DNA from: an actinobacterium acMicro-4
GTDB lineage: Bacteria; Actinomycetota; Actinomycetes; Actinomycetales; Microbacteriaceae
Reading direction: 5' to 3'
NCBI GenBank assembly: GCA_000754445.1
Contig: JNSD01000013.1
Coordinates: forward strand, 62,001-126,000
DNA: 64,000 nt
Position numbers and translations under genes: made by a program. The notes under the pieces were generated by a model, which was given only the letters and a program-made list of their open reading frames with translations, did no database searches and was not told the DNA's origin. Below are positions 8,678 to 20,221 of the stretch, one piece after another. Position 1 is the first letter of the stretch. Each line of letters starts with the position of its first letter.

Positions 8678-9540
8678 AGACGGCTGGGCTCATCCTCTGG
8701 AGTTCCAGACCACTGAGCTGGATCAACACCGCGTTTCCTTTTGGGCTCGCCTACTACCTCACAACCGAGCAGGTCGATAGTAACCTCATCATCGGCTGTG
8801 TGTTCTTCCTCATCCCCTACAACTTGCTGATGTATGGGATCAACGACGTTTTCGACTACGAGTCCGACATTCGAAACCCGCGCAAGGGCGGAGTAGAGGG
8901 AGCGCTGCTTCCGCCGGAGCTCCACCGGGCCACCCTGCTTGCGAGCGTCATTCTTCCCCTGCCCTTCCTTATCCCGCTGGTGTGGTCGGGATCTGCGGCG
9001 GCCACCGGCGTGCTCGCCCTGGCCCTGTTCTTTGTTGTTGCGTATTCAGCAAAGGGTTTTCGGTTCAAGGAAATCCCCTTCCTGGACTCCGTGACCTCGA
9101 GCGCCCACTTTGTCATGCCAGCGCTCTATGGACTTGTTCTGGCGGGCGCGTCGGTCTCGAGCGTCACCGTGACGGTCTTGGTGGCCTTTTTTCTGTGGGG
9201 GATGGCCTCTCACGCTTTTGGGGCCGTCCAAGACGTTGTTGCGGATCGGCAGGCGGGTGTTGCCTCAATCGCCACCGTCATTGGAGCGAGGGGAACGGTT
9301 CGCTGTGCACTCGTGCTTTATGCCCTCGCCGGAGCGGTGTTGCTGGCCACTGCGTGGCCGCTTCCCCTGATCGCTCCGGTTGTAATTCTCTATATCGTAG
9401 CGATCGCGCCCTGGTGGTCGGTGAGTGATGCTGAGGCAGGCAGCGCAAATAAGGGATGGCGATGGTTCCTGCTCCTCAACTTCGTCACGGGAGCAGTAGT
9501 GGTGCTGGTGGTGTTTGAGTGGTGGCGAGTGGCGGCTTAG
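8674..9540 (+). CDS. crtEb: lycopene elongase, UbiA-family prenyltransferase (CrtEb type)
   Basis: A 288-residue UbiA-fold membrane prenyltransferase with about eight hydrophobic segments. The prenyl-diphosphate binding motif NDxxDxxxD is at residues 57-65. In actinobacterial carotenoid operons this enzyme adds two C5 units to lycopene to give flavuxanthin-like C50 products, which the CrtYe/f-type pair then cyclises. The ATG at 8674 overlaps the previous stop (ATGA). It ends the operon: its TAG is interleaved with the stop of the convergent MFS gene in the shared TTAG. A paralogue is at 51307-52155. Confidence 0.9.
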   Translation: MKTAGLILWSSRPLSWINTAFPFGLAYYLTTEQVDSNLIIGCVFFLIPYNLLMYGINDVFDYESDIRNPRKGGVEGALLPPELHRATLLASVILPLPFLIPLVWSGSAAATGVLALALFFVVAYSAKGFRFKEIPFLDSVTSSAHFVMPALYGLVLAGASVSSVTVTVLVAFFLWGMASHAFGAVQDVVADRQAGVASIATVIGARGTVRCALVLYALAGAVLLATAWPLPLIAPVVILYIVAIAPWWSVSDAEAGSANKGWRWFLLLNFVTGAVVVLVVFEWWRVAA

Positions 9541-10898
9541 CGGGGCGAGCGAGCCGGCGCCTTGACGAATAGCAGCATCACTCCGCCGACCAGCAGCACC
9601 AGAGCGATTCCTAGAAGCCCATAGATGGCCTGATTGCCTGCGAGTTGGATAAACGCTGCCCACAGCAGGGATGCCATCCAACCGGCAGCGCGGCCGGTTG
9701 TTGCATACAGGCCAAAAACTTCGCCTTCACGGCCAGCAGGGGTGACCCGTGCCAGAAACGAGCGAGAGGCCGCCTGGGCTGGTCCGACGAAAGCCGCGAG
9801 AATGAGTCCCACCGCCCAAAACATCGGGGTTCCAAGGTCTACTAATACGAACACCGCAGTGGTGCAGGCAACGAGGCCAAAGACCGCGACCAGAATGACG
9901 TTCTTTGGCCCAAACCGGTCGTCAAGCCGGCCCGCAATAATCGTCGAGATTCCCGCAACAACATTGAGGGCAATTCCGAAAATCACCAGGTCTGTAAAGC
10001 CAAAGCCAAACACAATGCTGGCAATCACCGCGCCGAAGACGAAGACAGCCGACAGGCCGTCTCGGTAGACGGCGCTTGCGAGGAGGAACCAGAAGGTGGG
10101 ACGTGCTTCCTTGTAGAGGCGCTTGACGCTGCGTCCCAGTTCGATGTAACTGCCCCACAGACCGAGTTTCTCCCCAACCTGGCGGGTCTTTGGTTCTGGA
10201 ACGCTGACAAAAATGGGGATGACGAAAATAACGGTCCAGATAGTGCACCCGAGTGCAACCAGCTGAAAGGTGAGAGCTGAATCCCCTTGGAGCACACCGC
10301 TCAGGATCAGCCCCACCACAGTAGCGAGGGCGATGATGCCCCCCAGGTAGCCAAAGCCCCAGCCCAAACCGGAGACTTTCCCCACGGTCTTGGAGTTTGA
10401 CACCGAGACCAGCAAAGCGTTGTAGTTGACACCTGCGATCTCGTTGAAAACGCTCCCAATGGCGATGAGGCCGACGCCTACCCAGAACCATTCTTGGCCG
10501 GGTTGGACGAAGGACAATCCAAGCTGGGTCAGCACGAGCAATCCGGTAAAAATCATCAATTGCAGCTTTTGCCTCTGGGTCCTATCTGCTTGTTGCCCGA
10601 GCACTGGTGCTAGGAAAGCAATAAGAAGGCCCGCAACGGTGATTCCGGCTCCGAGGTTTGCGGCAAGTTGACCGAGGGCGACTTCTTCCCCCGCCGTTCC
10701 CACGACATCGGGATCAAGAAAGAAGGTGCTGGTCAAGAAGCTTGGCACCCAAACGAAGGTAATGAGCACGGTATTGAAGGGCTGGGTCGCCCAGTCCCAA
10801 AAAGCCCACGCGTAAACGCGCTTTCGGGGAATTTTCTTGTCGTCGTTGTGAGCAAGTCCCACTACGGGCAGAGCATCGAGATTGCCGTCATTGGCCAT
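9537..10898 (-). CDS. MFS transporter, UMF1/Atg22-like family
   Basis: A 453-residue transporter with about twelve hydrophobic segments. The start of the first helix (YAWAFWDWATQPFNT) is the kind of sequence seen in the UMF1/Atg22-like MFS family. The substrate is unknown. ATG 10898 is chosen because the hydrophobic core begins about 30 residues later and a TACGGT hexamer ends 7 nt upstream. The gene is divergent from dnaK, and the shared 187-base interval also holds the HAIR repressor sites. Its stop shares the TTAG with the carotenoid operon. Confidence 0.82.
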   Translation of the reverse strand: MANDGNLDALPVVGLAHNDDKKIPRKRVYAWAFWDWATQPFNTVLITFVWVPSFLTSTFFLDPDVVGTAGEEVALGQLAANLGAGITVAGLLIAFLAPVLGQQADRTQRQKLQLMIFTGLLVLTQLGLSFVQPGQEWFWVGVGLIAIGSVFNEIAGVNYNALLVSVSNSKTVGKVSGLGWGFGYLGGIIALATVVGLILSGVLQGDSALTFQLVALGCTIWTVIFVIPIFVSVPEPKTRQVGEKLGLWGSYIELGRSVKRLYKEARPTFWFLLASAVYRDGLSAVFVFGAVIASIVFGFGFTDLVIFGIALNVVAGISTIIAGRLDDRFGPKNVILVAVFGLVACTTAVFVLVDLGTPMFWAVGLILAAFVGPAQAASRSFLARVTPAGREGEVFGLYATTGRAAGWMASLLWAAFIQLAGNQAIYGLLGIALVLLVGGVMLLFVKAPARSPR

Positions 10899-10905
10899 AG
10901 AAAGA

Positions 10906-10911
10906 ACCGTA
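10906..10911 (-). promoter_or_regulatory. putative leaderless -10 element (TACGGT) of the MFS gene
   Basis: The minus-strand TACGGT ends 7 nt before the ATG at 10898, which fits the TANNNT leaderless pattern of this window. Confidence 0.45.
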
Positions 10912-10962
10912 GCCTTTTTTGTGAAACTGTGGGTAACGCACCGGGAAGATTTCGGAAAATAA

Positions 10963-12933
<1,971 letters not shown>

Positions 12934-12938
12934 GACGC

Positions 12939-13526
12939 ATGTCTGAGAAGAAAGCACCGAGTCCTGACGAAGAGTCAGAGCCACTGATTACGGACAAGCG
13001 TCGAATCGACCCAGAAACAGGCGATGTCCGCGCGGGTGTGGACGATTCCGCAGTGGCCGAAGGCCTGAGCGCGGATGACCTCGAGATTCTTGACGATGCC
13101 GCAGCAGATCTGGTCGCGGAATACCGCGACCGGGCTGCTCGAGCAGAGGCCGAACTCCAGAACTTTCGCACCAGGGTCGAACGGGACCGCCAAGCAAACA
13201 GGGACGCTGTGATCGCAGAAGTTGTGCGTTCACTTCTGCCTGCCCTGGATGACCTCGATCGCGCAGATGGACACGGCGACCTTGCGGGGACACCCCTGGA
13301 GCTCGTGGCACAGAAGTTGCGGTCTGGTTTTGATCGCTACGGTGTCAGTTCCGTTGGCACGGTGGGCGAAGCGTTCGACCCGGCAATCCACGAAGCAATG
13401 GTCAGAATTCCCAACCCGGAGGCCACCTCCGACACGGTCGCAGAGGTCATCGAGGGTGGTTACACCCTGGGCGATCGCCTCATTCGGCCGGCGAAAGTGG
13501 CTGTCCAGGTTCCTGCGGACGAGTAA
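12939..13526 (+). CDS. grpE: nucleotide exchange factor GrpE
   Basis: A 195-residue GrpE. The N-terminal 40-60 residues are acidic and probably disordered, followed by the long helix (EYRDRAARAEAELQNFRTR) and a C-terminal beta domain containing FDPAIHEAMV and EVIEGGYTLGDRLIRPAKV, which are strongly conserved in the family. It releases ADP from DnaK. It lies 5 bases after dnaK and 17 before dnaJ. Length is normal. Confidence 0.96.
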   Translation: MSEKKAPSPDEESEPLITDKRRIDPETGDVRAGVDDSAVAEGLSADDLEILDDAAADLVAEYRDRAARAEAELQNFRTRVERDRQANRDAVIAEVVRSLLPALDDLDRADGHGDLAGTPLELVAQKLRSGFDRYGVSSVGTVGEAFDPAIHEAMVRIPNPEATSDTVAEVIEGGYTLGDRLIRPAKVAVQVPADE

Positions 13527-13543
13527 GCGAGGGGGTGAGCTAG

Positions 13544-14497
13544 GTGGCAAGCCAAGACTGGTTAGAGAAAGACTTCTATGCAATTCTCGGGGTGTCTAAG
13601 GACGTCTCGGAGGATGAGCTGAAAAAAACCTACCGCTCGCTAGCGCGCAAGCATCACCCCGACTCGAACCAGGGAGATGCTGCAGCAGAAGCTCGGTTCA
13701 AAGAAATATCCGAGGCCTACTCGGTGCTCTCTGACGCAACGCAGCGCTCGGAATACGACCAAATTCGTGCCATGGCATCTGGCGGACCGCGTTTCACCGC
13801 CGGGGGTTCCCAGGGTGGATTTGACGACGTTTTTGGCGGCATGTTTGGTGAGGGCGCAGCCCGTGGTGGTCGAAACGCTGATTTTGGTGACCTCTTTTCT
13901 GGCCTTTTTGGTGCCGGCGGTGGATTCCAGGGATATCGCCAGCCGACCAAAGGTCGCGATGTTGTTTCTCGGGTCACCCTTGATTTGAAGACCGCTGTGT
14001 CAGGTACTGATGTCACGCTGGAGGGTCCTTCGGGCAACACCATCAAGGCCCGTATCCCTGCTGGCGTCAAGGATGGCCAAAAGGTTCGCCTGCGAGGCAA
14101 GGGACACCCGAGCCCCGATGGCGGTCGTCCCGGCGACGCCATCATCACGGTGGGCGTTCCGAAGCACCCTATTTTTGGTCGCGACGGCGACAATCTGCGC
14201 GTTGTCGTTCCCGTGACATTCCTAGAGGCCACACTCGGTGCCACTATCGAGGTTCCGACGATCGAGGGAGACGTCGTGAAGGTCAAGGTTTCCCCGGGAA
14301 CTCCCAGTGGCCAGATTCTGAGGGTCAAGGGCCGTGGGGTTCGAGGCGGTTCTGCGCTCGGTGACCTCTTGGCGGAGCTCGCCGTGGCTGTCCCGTCTCA
14401 CCTCTCAGGTGCAGCAAAGGGTCACCTAGAAAAGCTTTTTGGCGCGCTTCCGGACGAGAATCCCCGTGATGACCTCATCAAGAGGGCGAAGAGCTAG
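13544..14497 (+). CDS. dnaJ: DnaJ-type co-chaperone lacking the zinc-finger domain
   Basis: A 317-residue J protein. The J domain has HPD at residues 38-40, followed by a Gly/Phe-rich region (about 75-130) and the two C-terminal substrate-binding beta domains. The zinc-finger CxxCxGxG repeats are absent; the protein contains no cysteine at all, which makes it a CbpA-like (class B) layout. It delivers substrates to DnaK and stimulates its ATPase. The start is GTG 13544, preceded by GAGGGGG. It is encoded between grpE and hspR. A class A DnaJ with zinc finger may exist elsewhere in the genome. Confidence 0.92.
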   Translation: MASQDWLEKDFYAILGVSKDVSEDELKKTYRSLARKHHPDSNQGDAAAEARFKEISEAYSVLSDATQRSEYDQIRAMASGGPRFTAGGSQGGFDDVFGGMFGEGAARGGRNADFGDLFSGLFGAGGGFQGYRQPTKGRDVVSRVTLDLKTAVSGTDVTLEGPSGNTIKARIPAGVKDGQKVRLRGKGHPSPDGGRPGDAIITVGVPKHPIFGRDGDNLRVVVPVTFLEATLGATIEVPTIEGDVVKVKVSPGTPSGQILRVKGRGVRGGSALGDLLAELAVAVPSHLSGAAKGHLEKLFGALPDENPRDDLIKRAKS

Positions 14498-14499
14498 TT

Positions 14500-14943
14500 A
14501 TGGATGAGTTGACGCCACTGTTTTCGATTGCCGCAGCGGCTGAGCTCGCCGGCATGCACCCCCAAACCCTGCGCCAGTATGACCGCCTGGGCTTGGTGAG
14601 CCCCACCCGCACGGCTGGTCAGACCAGGCGTTATTCAATGAAGGATGTCGTTCACCTCCGGGAGATTTCCCGCTTGAGCGCTGAGGGTTTGAATCTCGAG
14701 GGCATCAGACGAATCTTAGAACTCGAGAGCCAGGTCGAGTATCTCCAGAAGCGGGTCAGAGACTTGGAGGGCACCCTCGCCGATGAAATGCTCGCACGCT
14801 CTGGCAGGCGAGTCTTTGCCGCCGGTTCAGAAGGCGACGTTGTTCCGCTGAGGGCAGGGCAAAGGCTCAAGAGATCCAACCAAGTTGTGCTCTGGAATCC
14901 GTTGCGCTGGGCTCTGCCACCAGCCCAGGAATCGCAGAGATAG
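14500..14943 (+). CDS. hspR: MerR-family heat-shock repressor HspR
   Basis: A 147-residue MerR-type regulator. The N-terminal winged-helix signature is [23 protein letters not shown], in two stretches from about residue 11, followed by a coiled segment ([17 protein letters not shown]). HspR represses its own operon by binding HAIR repeats, two of which lie upstream of dnaK, and in other actinobacteria it uses DnaK as co-repressor. It starts two bases after dnaJ. It differs from metal-sensing MerR proteins in having no cysteines in the C-terminal part. Confidence 0.93.
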   Translation: MDELTPLFSIAAAAELAGMHPQTLRQYDRLGLVSPTRTAGQTRRYSMKDVVHLREISRLSAEGLNLEGIRRILELESQVEYLQKRVRDLEGTLADEMLARSGRRVFAAGSEGDVVPLRAGQRLKRSNQVVLWNPLRWALPPAQESQR

Positions 14944-14954
14944 GGGGTTATTCC

Positions 14955-17099
14955 ATGCCACAGTCATCCGATGGAAAGGGCCAGAAGAGCGCACTGGAGC
15001 TCTATGGTCTCAATCTCACCGATATTGCCCGCGAGGGAAAACTGGACCCCGTGATTGGACGTGACCAAGAAATCCGTCGCGTGTCGCAGGTGTTGACCAG
15101 GCGGACCAAGAACAATCCTGTCCTCATCGGTGAACCAGGTGTTGGCAAGACCGCCGTCGTCGAGGGATTGGCTCAGCGCATCGTCGCTGGCGATGTCGCT
15201 GATTCCCTCAAGGGAAAGCAGTTGATTTCTCTCGATATGGCGGCAATCGTTGCGGGTGCTAAATACAGGGGTGAGTTTGAAGAGCGCTTGAAGGCGGTTC
15301 TCAAAGAAATCAACGACGCCGAGGGCGAGATTATCACCTTCGTCGACGAGCTTCACACCCTGATGGGCGCCGGTGGCGGAGAGGGATCCGTTGCTGCGGC
15401 CAATATGCTCAAGCCCATGCTTGCCCGAGGTGAGTTGCGCCTCATTGGCGCAACCACCCTCAACGAGTATCGAGAGTTCATTGAGAAAGACGCCGCCTTG
15501 GAGCGCCGTTTCCAGCAGGTTTTTGTGGGCGAGCCGAGTGTTGAAGACACAGTGGCAATTCTGCGTGGTCTGAAAGAGCGCTACGAGGCGCACCACAAAG
15601 TGGTGATTGCCGATAGTGCTCTTGTGGCGGCTGCCACCCTGTCTAACCGCTACATCACCTCGCGTCAGTTGCCGGATAAGGCCATTGACCTGGTCGATGA
15701 GGCTGCCAGTCGCCTCAAGATGGAAATCGAGTCGTCGCCGGTGGAAATCGACGAACTCCGTCGTCTGGTTGACCGGATGCGCATTGAGGAATTGGCGCTC
15801 AAGAAAGAGAAAGACACTGCCTCGAAGGAGCGTCTCGCCAAGTTGCGCGAAGACCTTGCCCAGAAAGAAACGGAACTCTCCACGCTTCAGGCCAAGTGGG
15901 CCACCGAGAAAGCCTCGCTCCAGGACGTTGGTGAGTTGAAAACCCAGCTCAACGACGCTCGTATTGACCTCGACCGCGCCATGCGTGAAGGCCGTTATGA
16001 GGACGCGTCCAAGCTCAACTACGAAGTCATTCCAGGGATCGAAACCGCGATCTCCACCGCAGAAAACGGTGAGCCCTCTGGAGACCGGATGGTCAACGAC
16101 CAGGTCACGGATGAGGACATTGCCGCCGTCGTGGCAGCGTGGACGGGTATTCCGGTGGACAAGCTGACCCAGGGTGAAACTGAGCGACTGCTGCACTTGG
16201 AGACCGAGCTTGCCAAGCGCCTGGTTGGCCAGAAGGATGCGGTTCGGGCAGTCAGTGAAGCCGTTCGTCGGTCCCGAGCGGGCCTCAGTGATCCCGGCCG
16301 ACCAACAGGCTCCTTCTTGTTCCTGGGCCCGACCGGCGTGGGAAAGACTGAGTTGGCCAAGGCGCTTGCCGATTATCTCTTTGATGACGAGAAGGCCTTG
16401 GTGCGCATTGATATGAGCGAATACGGCGAGAAGTTCGCCGTATCGCGGTTGATCGGCGCCCCTCCCGGCTATGTCGGCTATGAGCAGGGCGGCCAACTCA
16501 CTGAAGCCGTGCGCCGCAGGCCCTATTCGGTGATTCTCTTGGACGAGGTGGAGAAAGCTCACCCCGAAGTTTTTGACTTATTGCTTCAGGTTCTCGACGA
16601 TGGCCGACTGACGGACGGACAAGGCCGGACTGTCGATTTTAGGAACACGATTGTGGTTCTCACCTCTAATCTCGGTTCACAGTTTCTGGTGGACGAGGGG
16701 CTGTCCTGGCCTGACAAGGTCGCGGCTGTGAACGCTGAGGTGAGGAGTGCATTCAAGCCGGAGTTTGTCAACCGGCTTGATGACATTGTGGTGTTCTCGA
16801 TACTCTCGAGTGAGGACCTGGGTCAGATTGTCGAAATCACCGTGGATCGCTTGTCGACGAGGCTCAGCGAGCGACGACTTGACCTTGCGGTGACCCCTGC
16901 CGCCAGGCTCTGGCTAGCCGACAAGGGATTTGATTCTCTCTATGGGGCGCGCCCGTTGCGCCGACTGATGCAAAAAGAAATAGATGATCGCCTGGCAAAG
17001 GCTTTGCTATCGGGGGAAATTCACGACGGTGACACCGTTCGTGTTGACTTGGCTAGCGATGCTTCTGGCTTGACTGTCGAACCCTTCAGTGTGGAATAA
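14955..17099 (+). CDS. clpB: ClpB disaggregase lacking the N-terminal domain
   Basis: A 714-residue Hsp100 ATPase with two AAA modules. The first Walker A GEPGVGKT is at residues 59-66 and the second GPTGVGKT at about 458-465. The coiled-coil M domain (about 255-370, rich in Leu, Lys and Glu) identifies it as ClpB rather than ClpA or ClpC. The usual substrate-binding N domain of about 145 residues is missing: AAA1 starts almost immediately after a short Ser/Lys-rich leader. There is no room upstream for it, since hspR ends 11 bases before. With DnaK it should dissolve aggregates. Last gene of the heat-shock operon. Confidence 0.93.
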   Translation: MPQSSDGKGQKSALELYGLNLTDIAREGKLDPVIGRDQEIRRVSQVLTRRTKNNPVLIGEPGVGKTAVVEGLAQRIVAGDVADSLKGKQLISLDMAAIVAGAKYRGEFEERLKAVLKEINDAEGEIITFVDELHTLMGAGGGEGSVAAANMLKPMLARGELRLIGATTLNEYREFIEKDAALERRFQQVFVGEPSVEDTVAILRGLKERYEAHHKVVIADSALVAAATLSNRYITSRQLPDKAIDLVDEAASRLKMEIESSPVEIDELRRLVDRMRIEELALKKEKDTASKERLAKLREDLAQKETELSTLQAKWATEKASLQDVGELKTQLNDARIDLDRAMREGRYEDASKLNYEVIPGIETAISTAENGEPSGDRMVNDQVTDEDIAAVVAAWTGIPVDKLTQGETERLLHLETELAKRLVGQKDAVRAVSEAVRRSRAGLSDPGRPTGSFLFLGPTGVGKTELAKALADYLFDDEKALVRIDMSEYGEKFAVSRLIGAPPGYVGYEQGGQLTEAVRRRPYSVILLDEVEKAHPEVFDLLLQVLDDGRLTDGQGRTVDFRNTIVVLTSNLGSQFLVDEGLSWPDKVAAVNAEVRSAFKPEFVNRLDDIVVFSILSSEDLGQIVEITVDRLSTRLSERRLDLAVTPAARLWLADKGFDSLYGARPLRRLMQKEIDDRLAKALLSGEIHDGDTVRVDLASDASGLTVEPFSVE

Positions 17100-17150
17100 A
17101 TCACCGCTCTACAGCGTTATCTCACGTAATCCAATGACTCTAAGGAACCG

Positions 17151-17735
17151 ATGACTGGGAACACCCCAACGAAGACTTTCCCCATCCACGACGCTCTGGA
17201 GGCCAGGCGTAGCCCGCGGGCCTACTCTGCAAAGGCAGAGCTCACCCCGGAGCAGGTGGGGCCACTGTTTGAGGCGGCTCGTTGGGCGGCAAGTTCGGGC
17301 AATTCCCAACCGTGGTCGTTTGTCGTGGGATTCCGGGGCGATGAGGTCTTTTCCACGATTCTCGGGACTCTTGCCTCCGGCAACGCGCTCTGGGCTGAAC
17401 ACGCGAGCGCCCTGGTCGCCAACATTGCTAGGACCCACACTGAGGAGGGCAAAGCCCTCTTTCACGCCTGGTATGACGTGGGCCAGGCCGTTGCTCACTT
17501 GAGCGTTCAGGCCACCGTCGAGGGAATTCTGGTCCACCAGATGGCCGGATTCGATGCGGAGGCCTTGGGCGTTGCCCTTGGCCTGGATGACCACCACCGT
17601 GTGGTGACGGTCATGACCCTTGGTCTGCAGGGAGACGTGTCTGACTTGCCAGAGAATCTGCAGGAGCGAGAGAGGGCGCCTCGCGTTCGCCGACCGCTTG
17701 GCCAGAGCGTGTCAGGAAGCGCCAACTACGCCTGA
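17151..17735 (+). CDS. nitroreductase family FMN enzyme
   Basis: A 194-residue nitroreductase-fold protein. The N-terminal ARRSPRAYS is the FMN-binding pattern of the family, followed by FEAARWAASSGNSQPWSF. It should be an NAD(P)H-dependent FMN oxidoreductase; the physiological substrate is unknown. TAAGGA lies before the ATG. It stands alone 51 bases after clpB and overlaps the convergent threonine aldolase gene by 10 bases. Confidence 0.85.
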   Translation: MTGNTPTKTFPIHDALEARRSPRAYSAKAELTPEQVGPLFEAARWAASSGNSQPWSFVVGFRGDEVFSTILGTLASGNALWAEHASALVANIARTHTEEGKALFHAWYDVGQAVAHLSVQATVEGILVHQMAGFDAEALGVALGLDDHHRVVTVMTLGLQGDVSDLPENLQERERAPRVRRPLGQSVSGSANYA

Positions 17736-18790
17736 AGCTCAGCGGTGATGGTGTCAACAAAGCGCGAGATGTCGTCTTCGGTGGTGTCGAAGGAACACAT
17801 CCACCTGACCTCGCCTTTGGCTCGATCCCAGTCATAGAAGCGGAATTTTTCGCGAATCCTGTCTGCAACAGCATTGTCGAGCAGCGCAAATACGGCGTTT
17901 GCCTGGGTCGGCGCGCTAAAGCCGAGCCCTGACAGTGCTCCCGAGGCCAGACGCTGTTCCAGTGCGGCCCGCAAGGTCGAGGCCATTGCGTTGGCGTGAC
18001 GGGCGGAGCGCAAACCTAGGTCGTCTCTGAACAGTGTGAGAATTTGGGCACTGGTAAAGCGCATCTTGCTGGCCAACTGCATGCTGAGTTTGCGCAGATA
18101 GATAAGACCCTCGACTGCGTCGGGGTTTGGAACAACAATTGCCTCAGCACCCAGCAGACCATTCTTGGTGCCACCAAGGCTCACCACATCGATTCCCAGG
18201 TCTGCCGTGAAAGCCCGGAAGGGTAGATTCAGGCTCGCCGCCGCATTCCAGAGGCGCGCTCCGTCCATGTGGACGAGCATCCCCTTGGCGTGAGCAAAGG
18301 AGGTGATGGCCCGAATCTCGTCTGGTGTATAGACGGTGCCGAGTTCGCTGCTCTGGGTTATCGACACCACCAGTGGCTGAGCACGATGTTCGTCGCCGAA
18401 GCCGAAGGCTTCGGTCGCAATCAACTCGGGAGTCAGTTTCCCGTCGGGAACAGGGACCGGGAAGAGCTTGAGTCCACTGACACGTTCAGGCGCCCCACCT
18501 TCGTCGGTGTGAATATGGGCGAGGGAGCTGCAGATCACTGCTCCCCAGCGCGGCATCATGGCTGTCAGAGCAACGACGTTGGCGCCGGTTCCATTGAATA
18601 CGGGGAAGACCTCCGCCTTGGCACCAAAATGCTCCCGGATGGTCTCGCTCAGTGCAGCGGTGTAGTCGTCTTCTCCATAGGACACCTGGTGGCCTTGGTT
18701 GGCCTCCTCGAGGGCAACCAACACCTCCGGGTGAACACCGGAATAGTTATCGCTGGCAAAACCGCGCCAGTCAGGGTTATGAAGTCTCAC
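17726..18790 (-). CDS. low-specificity threonine aldolase (PLP, beta-eliminating lyase family)
   Basis: A 354-residue fold-type I PLP enzyme. The lysine that binds PLP is in SLGGTKNG; the upstream region has FASDNYSGVHPE and the Asp-containing HMDGARLWNA, all typical of threonine aldolases. It should cleave L-threonine or allo-threonine to glycine and acetaldehyde. Glycine would feed purine and one-carbon metabolism, but that link is only inferred. The start is GTG 18790, for which no clear Shine-Dalgarno is seen. It overlaps the nitroreductase gene at its 3' end. Confidence 0.88.
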   Translation of the reverse strand: MRLHNPDWRGFASDNYSGVHPEVLVALEEANQGHQVSYGEDDYTAALSETIREHFGAKAEVFPVFNGTGANVVALTAMMPRWGAVICSSLAHIHTDEGGAPERVSGLKLFPVPVPDGKLTPELIATEAFGFGDEHRAQPLVVSITQSSELGTVYTPDEIRAITSFAHAKGMLVHMDGARLWNAAASLNLPFRAFTADLGIDVVSLGGTKNGLLGAEAIVVPNPDAVEGLIYLRKLSMQLASKMRFTSAQILTLFRDDLGLRSARHANAMASTLRAALEQRLASGALSGLGFSAPTQANAVFALLDNAVADRIREKFRFYDWDRAKGEVRWMCSFDTTEDDISRFVDTITAELQA

Positions 18791-18814
18791 CAGACCATCA
18801 TGACACTGAGGCGA

Positions 18815-20221
18815 CTAGATTCCACTGGTTCCGGTAATTCCCGCGGTCTGTTCAATAGTCGGCCCTAGCTTTTTGGCCAGCGCCTCATAGAACATGGACA
18901 GCGGGAACTCGTCATCCATGACCTGGTCGGTAATGTCTCCCGGTGTCCCCTCAAGCGGGAGGGCCTTAGCCAGGAAGCGAGAGGCTGGGTGGGGTGCCAA
19001 CACGTCACTGATTAGTTCGTGAGCTGCAATCCAGTGCACGATTTTTGGACGGTCGATGGAGGCCCAGTAGAGGTCATTGATTCGATCGGAGAGTTCCACG
19101 ACGGTGTCGGGCATCGCTTCCCAGTCGATAGTGAGCTTGGTATCCCTCCAGTGCAGGACGTGGTGCTGGTGCATCCAGGCAAACAGCAATTGCCCGGCAA
19201 CGCTGTCGTAGTTGCGCACTCTGCCACCGGTGAGGGGGAAACGGAAGATTCGGTCAAACACGACTGCGAACTGCACGAGTTCGGCGTGGGTGCGGGTTTT
19301 TTCGTCTGTCTGTGGGTTGCGCACCAGTGTGACTGCTTCCCGGAACGCGGTGAGATCACACCTCAGCTCTTCGAGCCCATAAAGGTAGAAAGGCATCCGC
19401 TGCTTGATCATGAAGGGGTCAAAGGGCAGGTCGCCTCTCATGTGGGTGCGGTCGTGAATCAGATCCCACATCACAAATGTTTCCTCGGTGAGCTTCTGAT
19501 TCTCAAGAAGACGCTTCGCGTTGGCTGGAAGCTCGAGGTGGGTGATGTCAATCGCGTGCTTCACGACTTTCCTGAACCGGGCGGCTTCGCGGTCAGCGAA
19601 GATGGCACCCCATGTGAACGCGGGCAAAGCTGGCGCGGTTCCCTCGGGGGCACTCGCTGGCACCCGGGGAGTGACCGCCACTGACTCCGGGAACAGCACC
19701 GCAGAGTTCGTGTCATATCCAGCGGTGAAGTCGATGAACCGTAACGGGATAAACATCGGGTTCCCGTAGGAACCACTCTCGAGGTTCGAGACGAAGTCTG
19801 GCCAGATGGTCTCACACAGCACCGCTTCGACGAAGCGGTTGGTGGAGCCGTTTTGGGTATACATCGGGAACACCACGACGTGGACGGTGCCATCCATGCG
19901 GGTGGCTTCGGGGTGGAACGCAGTGAGAGAGTCATAGAAGTCGGGGAGGGCAAAGCCACCGTCGGCCCAGGCGGTGCAGTCAGCAGTCAGCGCTTCGAGG
20001 TAGGCAGAATCGTGGGGCACATGGGGCGCGAGCGCAGAGACAGCCTGCACCAGTGCTGTGACAGCGGTGGTCGCAGCGTGGTAGCCAGACGCGTCTGGGA
20101 TACTGCCGTCTTTGATCTGCATGCTCCGCAGAAGTGCGCAGGACTCCTTGATGGTCCGCCACTCGGCCGAATCACGAATATCCTGAGCACTCCACGGGCG
20201 GGTCGACGTCGTCGTCTTCAC
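18815..20221 (-). CDS. conserved actinobacterial protein of unknown function (possibly DUF6421)
   Basis: A 468-residue soluble protein with no signal peptide or membrane segment. From memory it resembles a family annotated DUF6421, but I cannot confirm this. Striking features are many His, Asp and Glu residues in short patterns such as MWDLIHDRTHMRGDLPFDPF (about residues 267-286) and AWMHQHHVLHWRD, which could form a metal site. The start is GTG 20221 with CAAGGAGG at good spacing. It is 24 bases upstream of the threonine aldolase start on the same strand, so the two may be cotranscribed. Confidence 0.7.
   Translation of the reverse strand: MKTTTSTRPWSAQDIRDSAEWRTIKESCALLRSMQIKDGSIPDASGYHAATTAVTALVQAVSALAPHVPHDSAYLEALTADCTAWADGGFALPDFYDSLTAFHPEATRMDGTVHVVVFPMYTQNGSTNRFVEAVLCETIWPDFVSNLESGSYGNPMFIPLRFIDFTAGYDTNSAVLFPESVAVTPRVPASAPEGTAPALPAFTWGAIFADREAARFRKVVKHAIDITHLELPANAKRLLENQKLTEETFVMWDLIHDRTHMRGDLPFDPFMIKQRMPFYLYGLEELRCDLTAFREAVTLVRNPQTDEKTRTHAELVQFAVVFDRIFRFPLTGGRVRNYDSVAGQLLFAWMHQHHVLHWRDTKLTIDWEAMPDTVVELSDRINDLYWASIDRPKIVHWIAAHELISDVLAPHPASRFLAKALPLEGTPGDITDQVMDDEFPLSMFYEALAKKLGPTIEQTAGITGTSGI

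Noticed and set aside
14964-16562. 532-codon open frame on the minus strand inside clpB
   Set aside because: It lies wholly antisense to a strongly conserved gene, has no homologous composition, and long antisense frames are expected in GC-rich codon usage.
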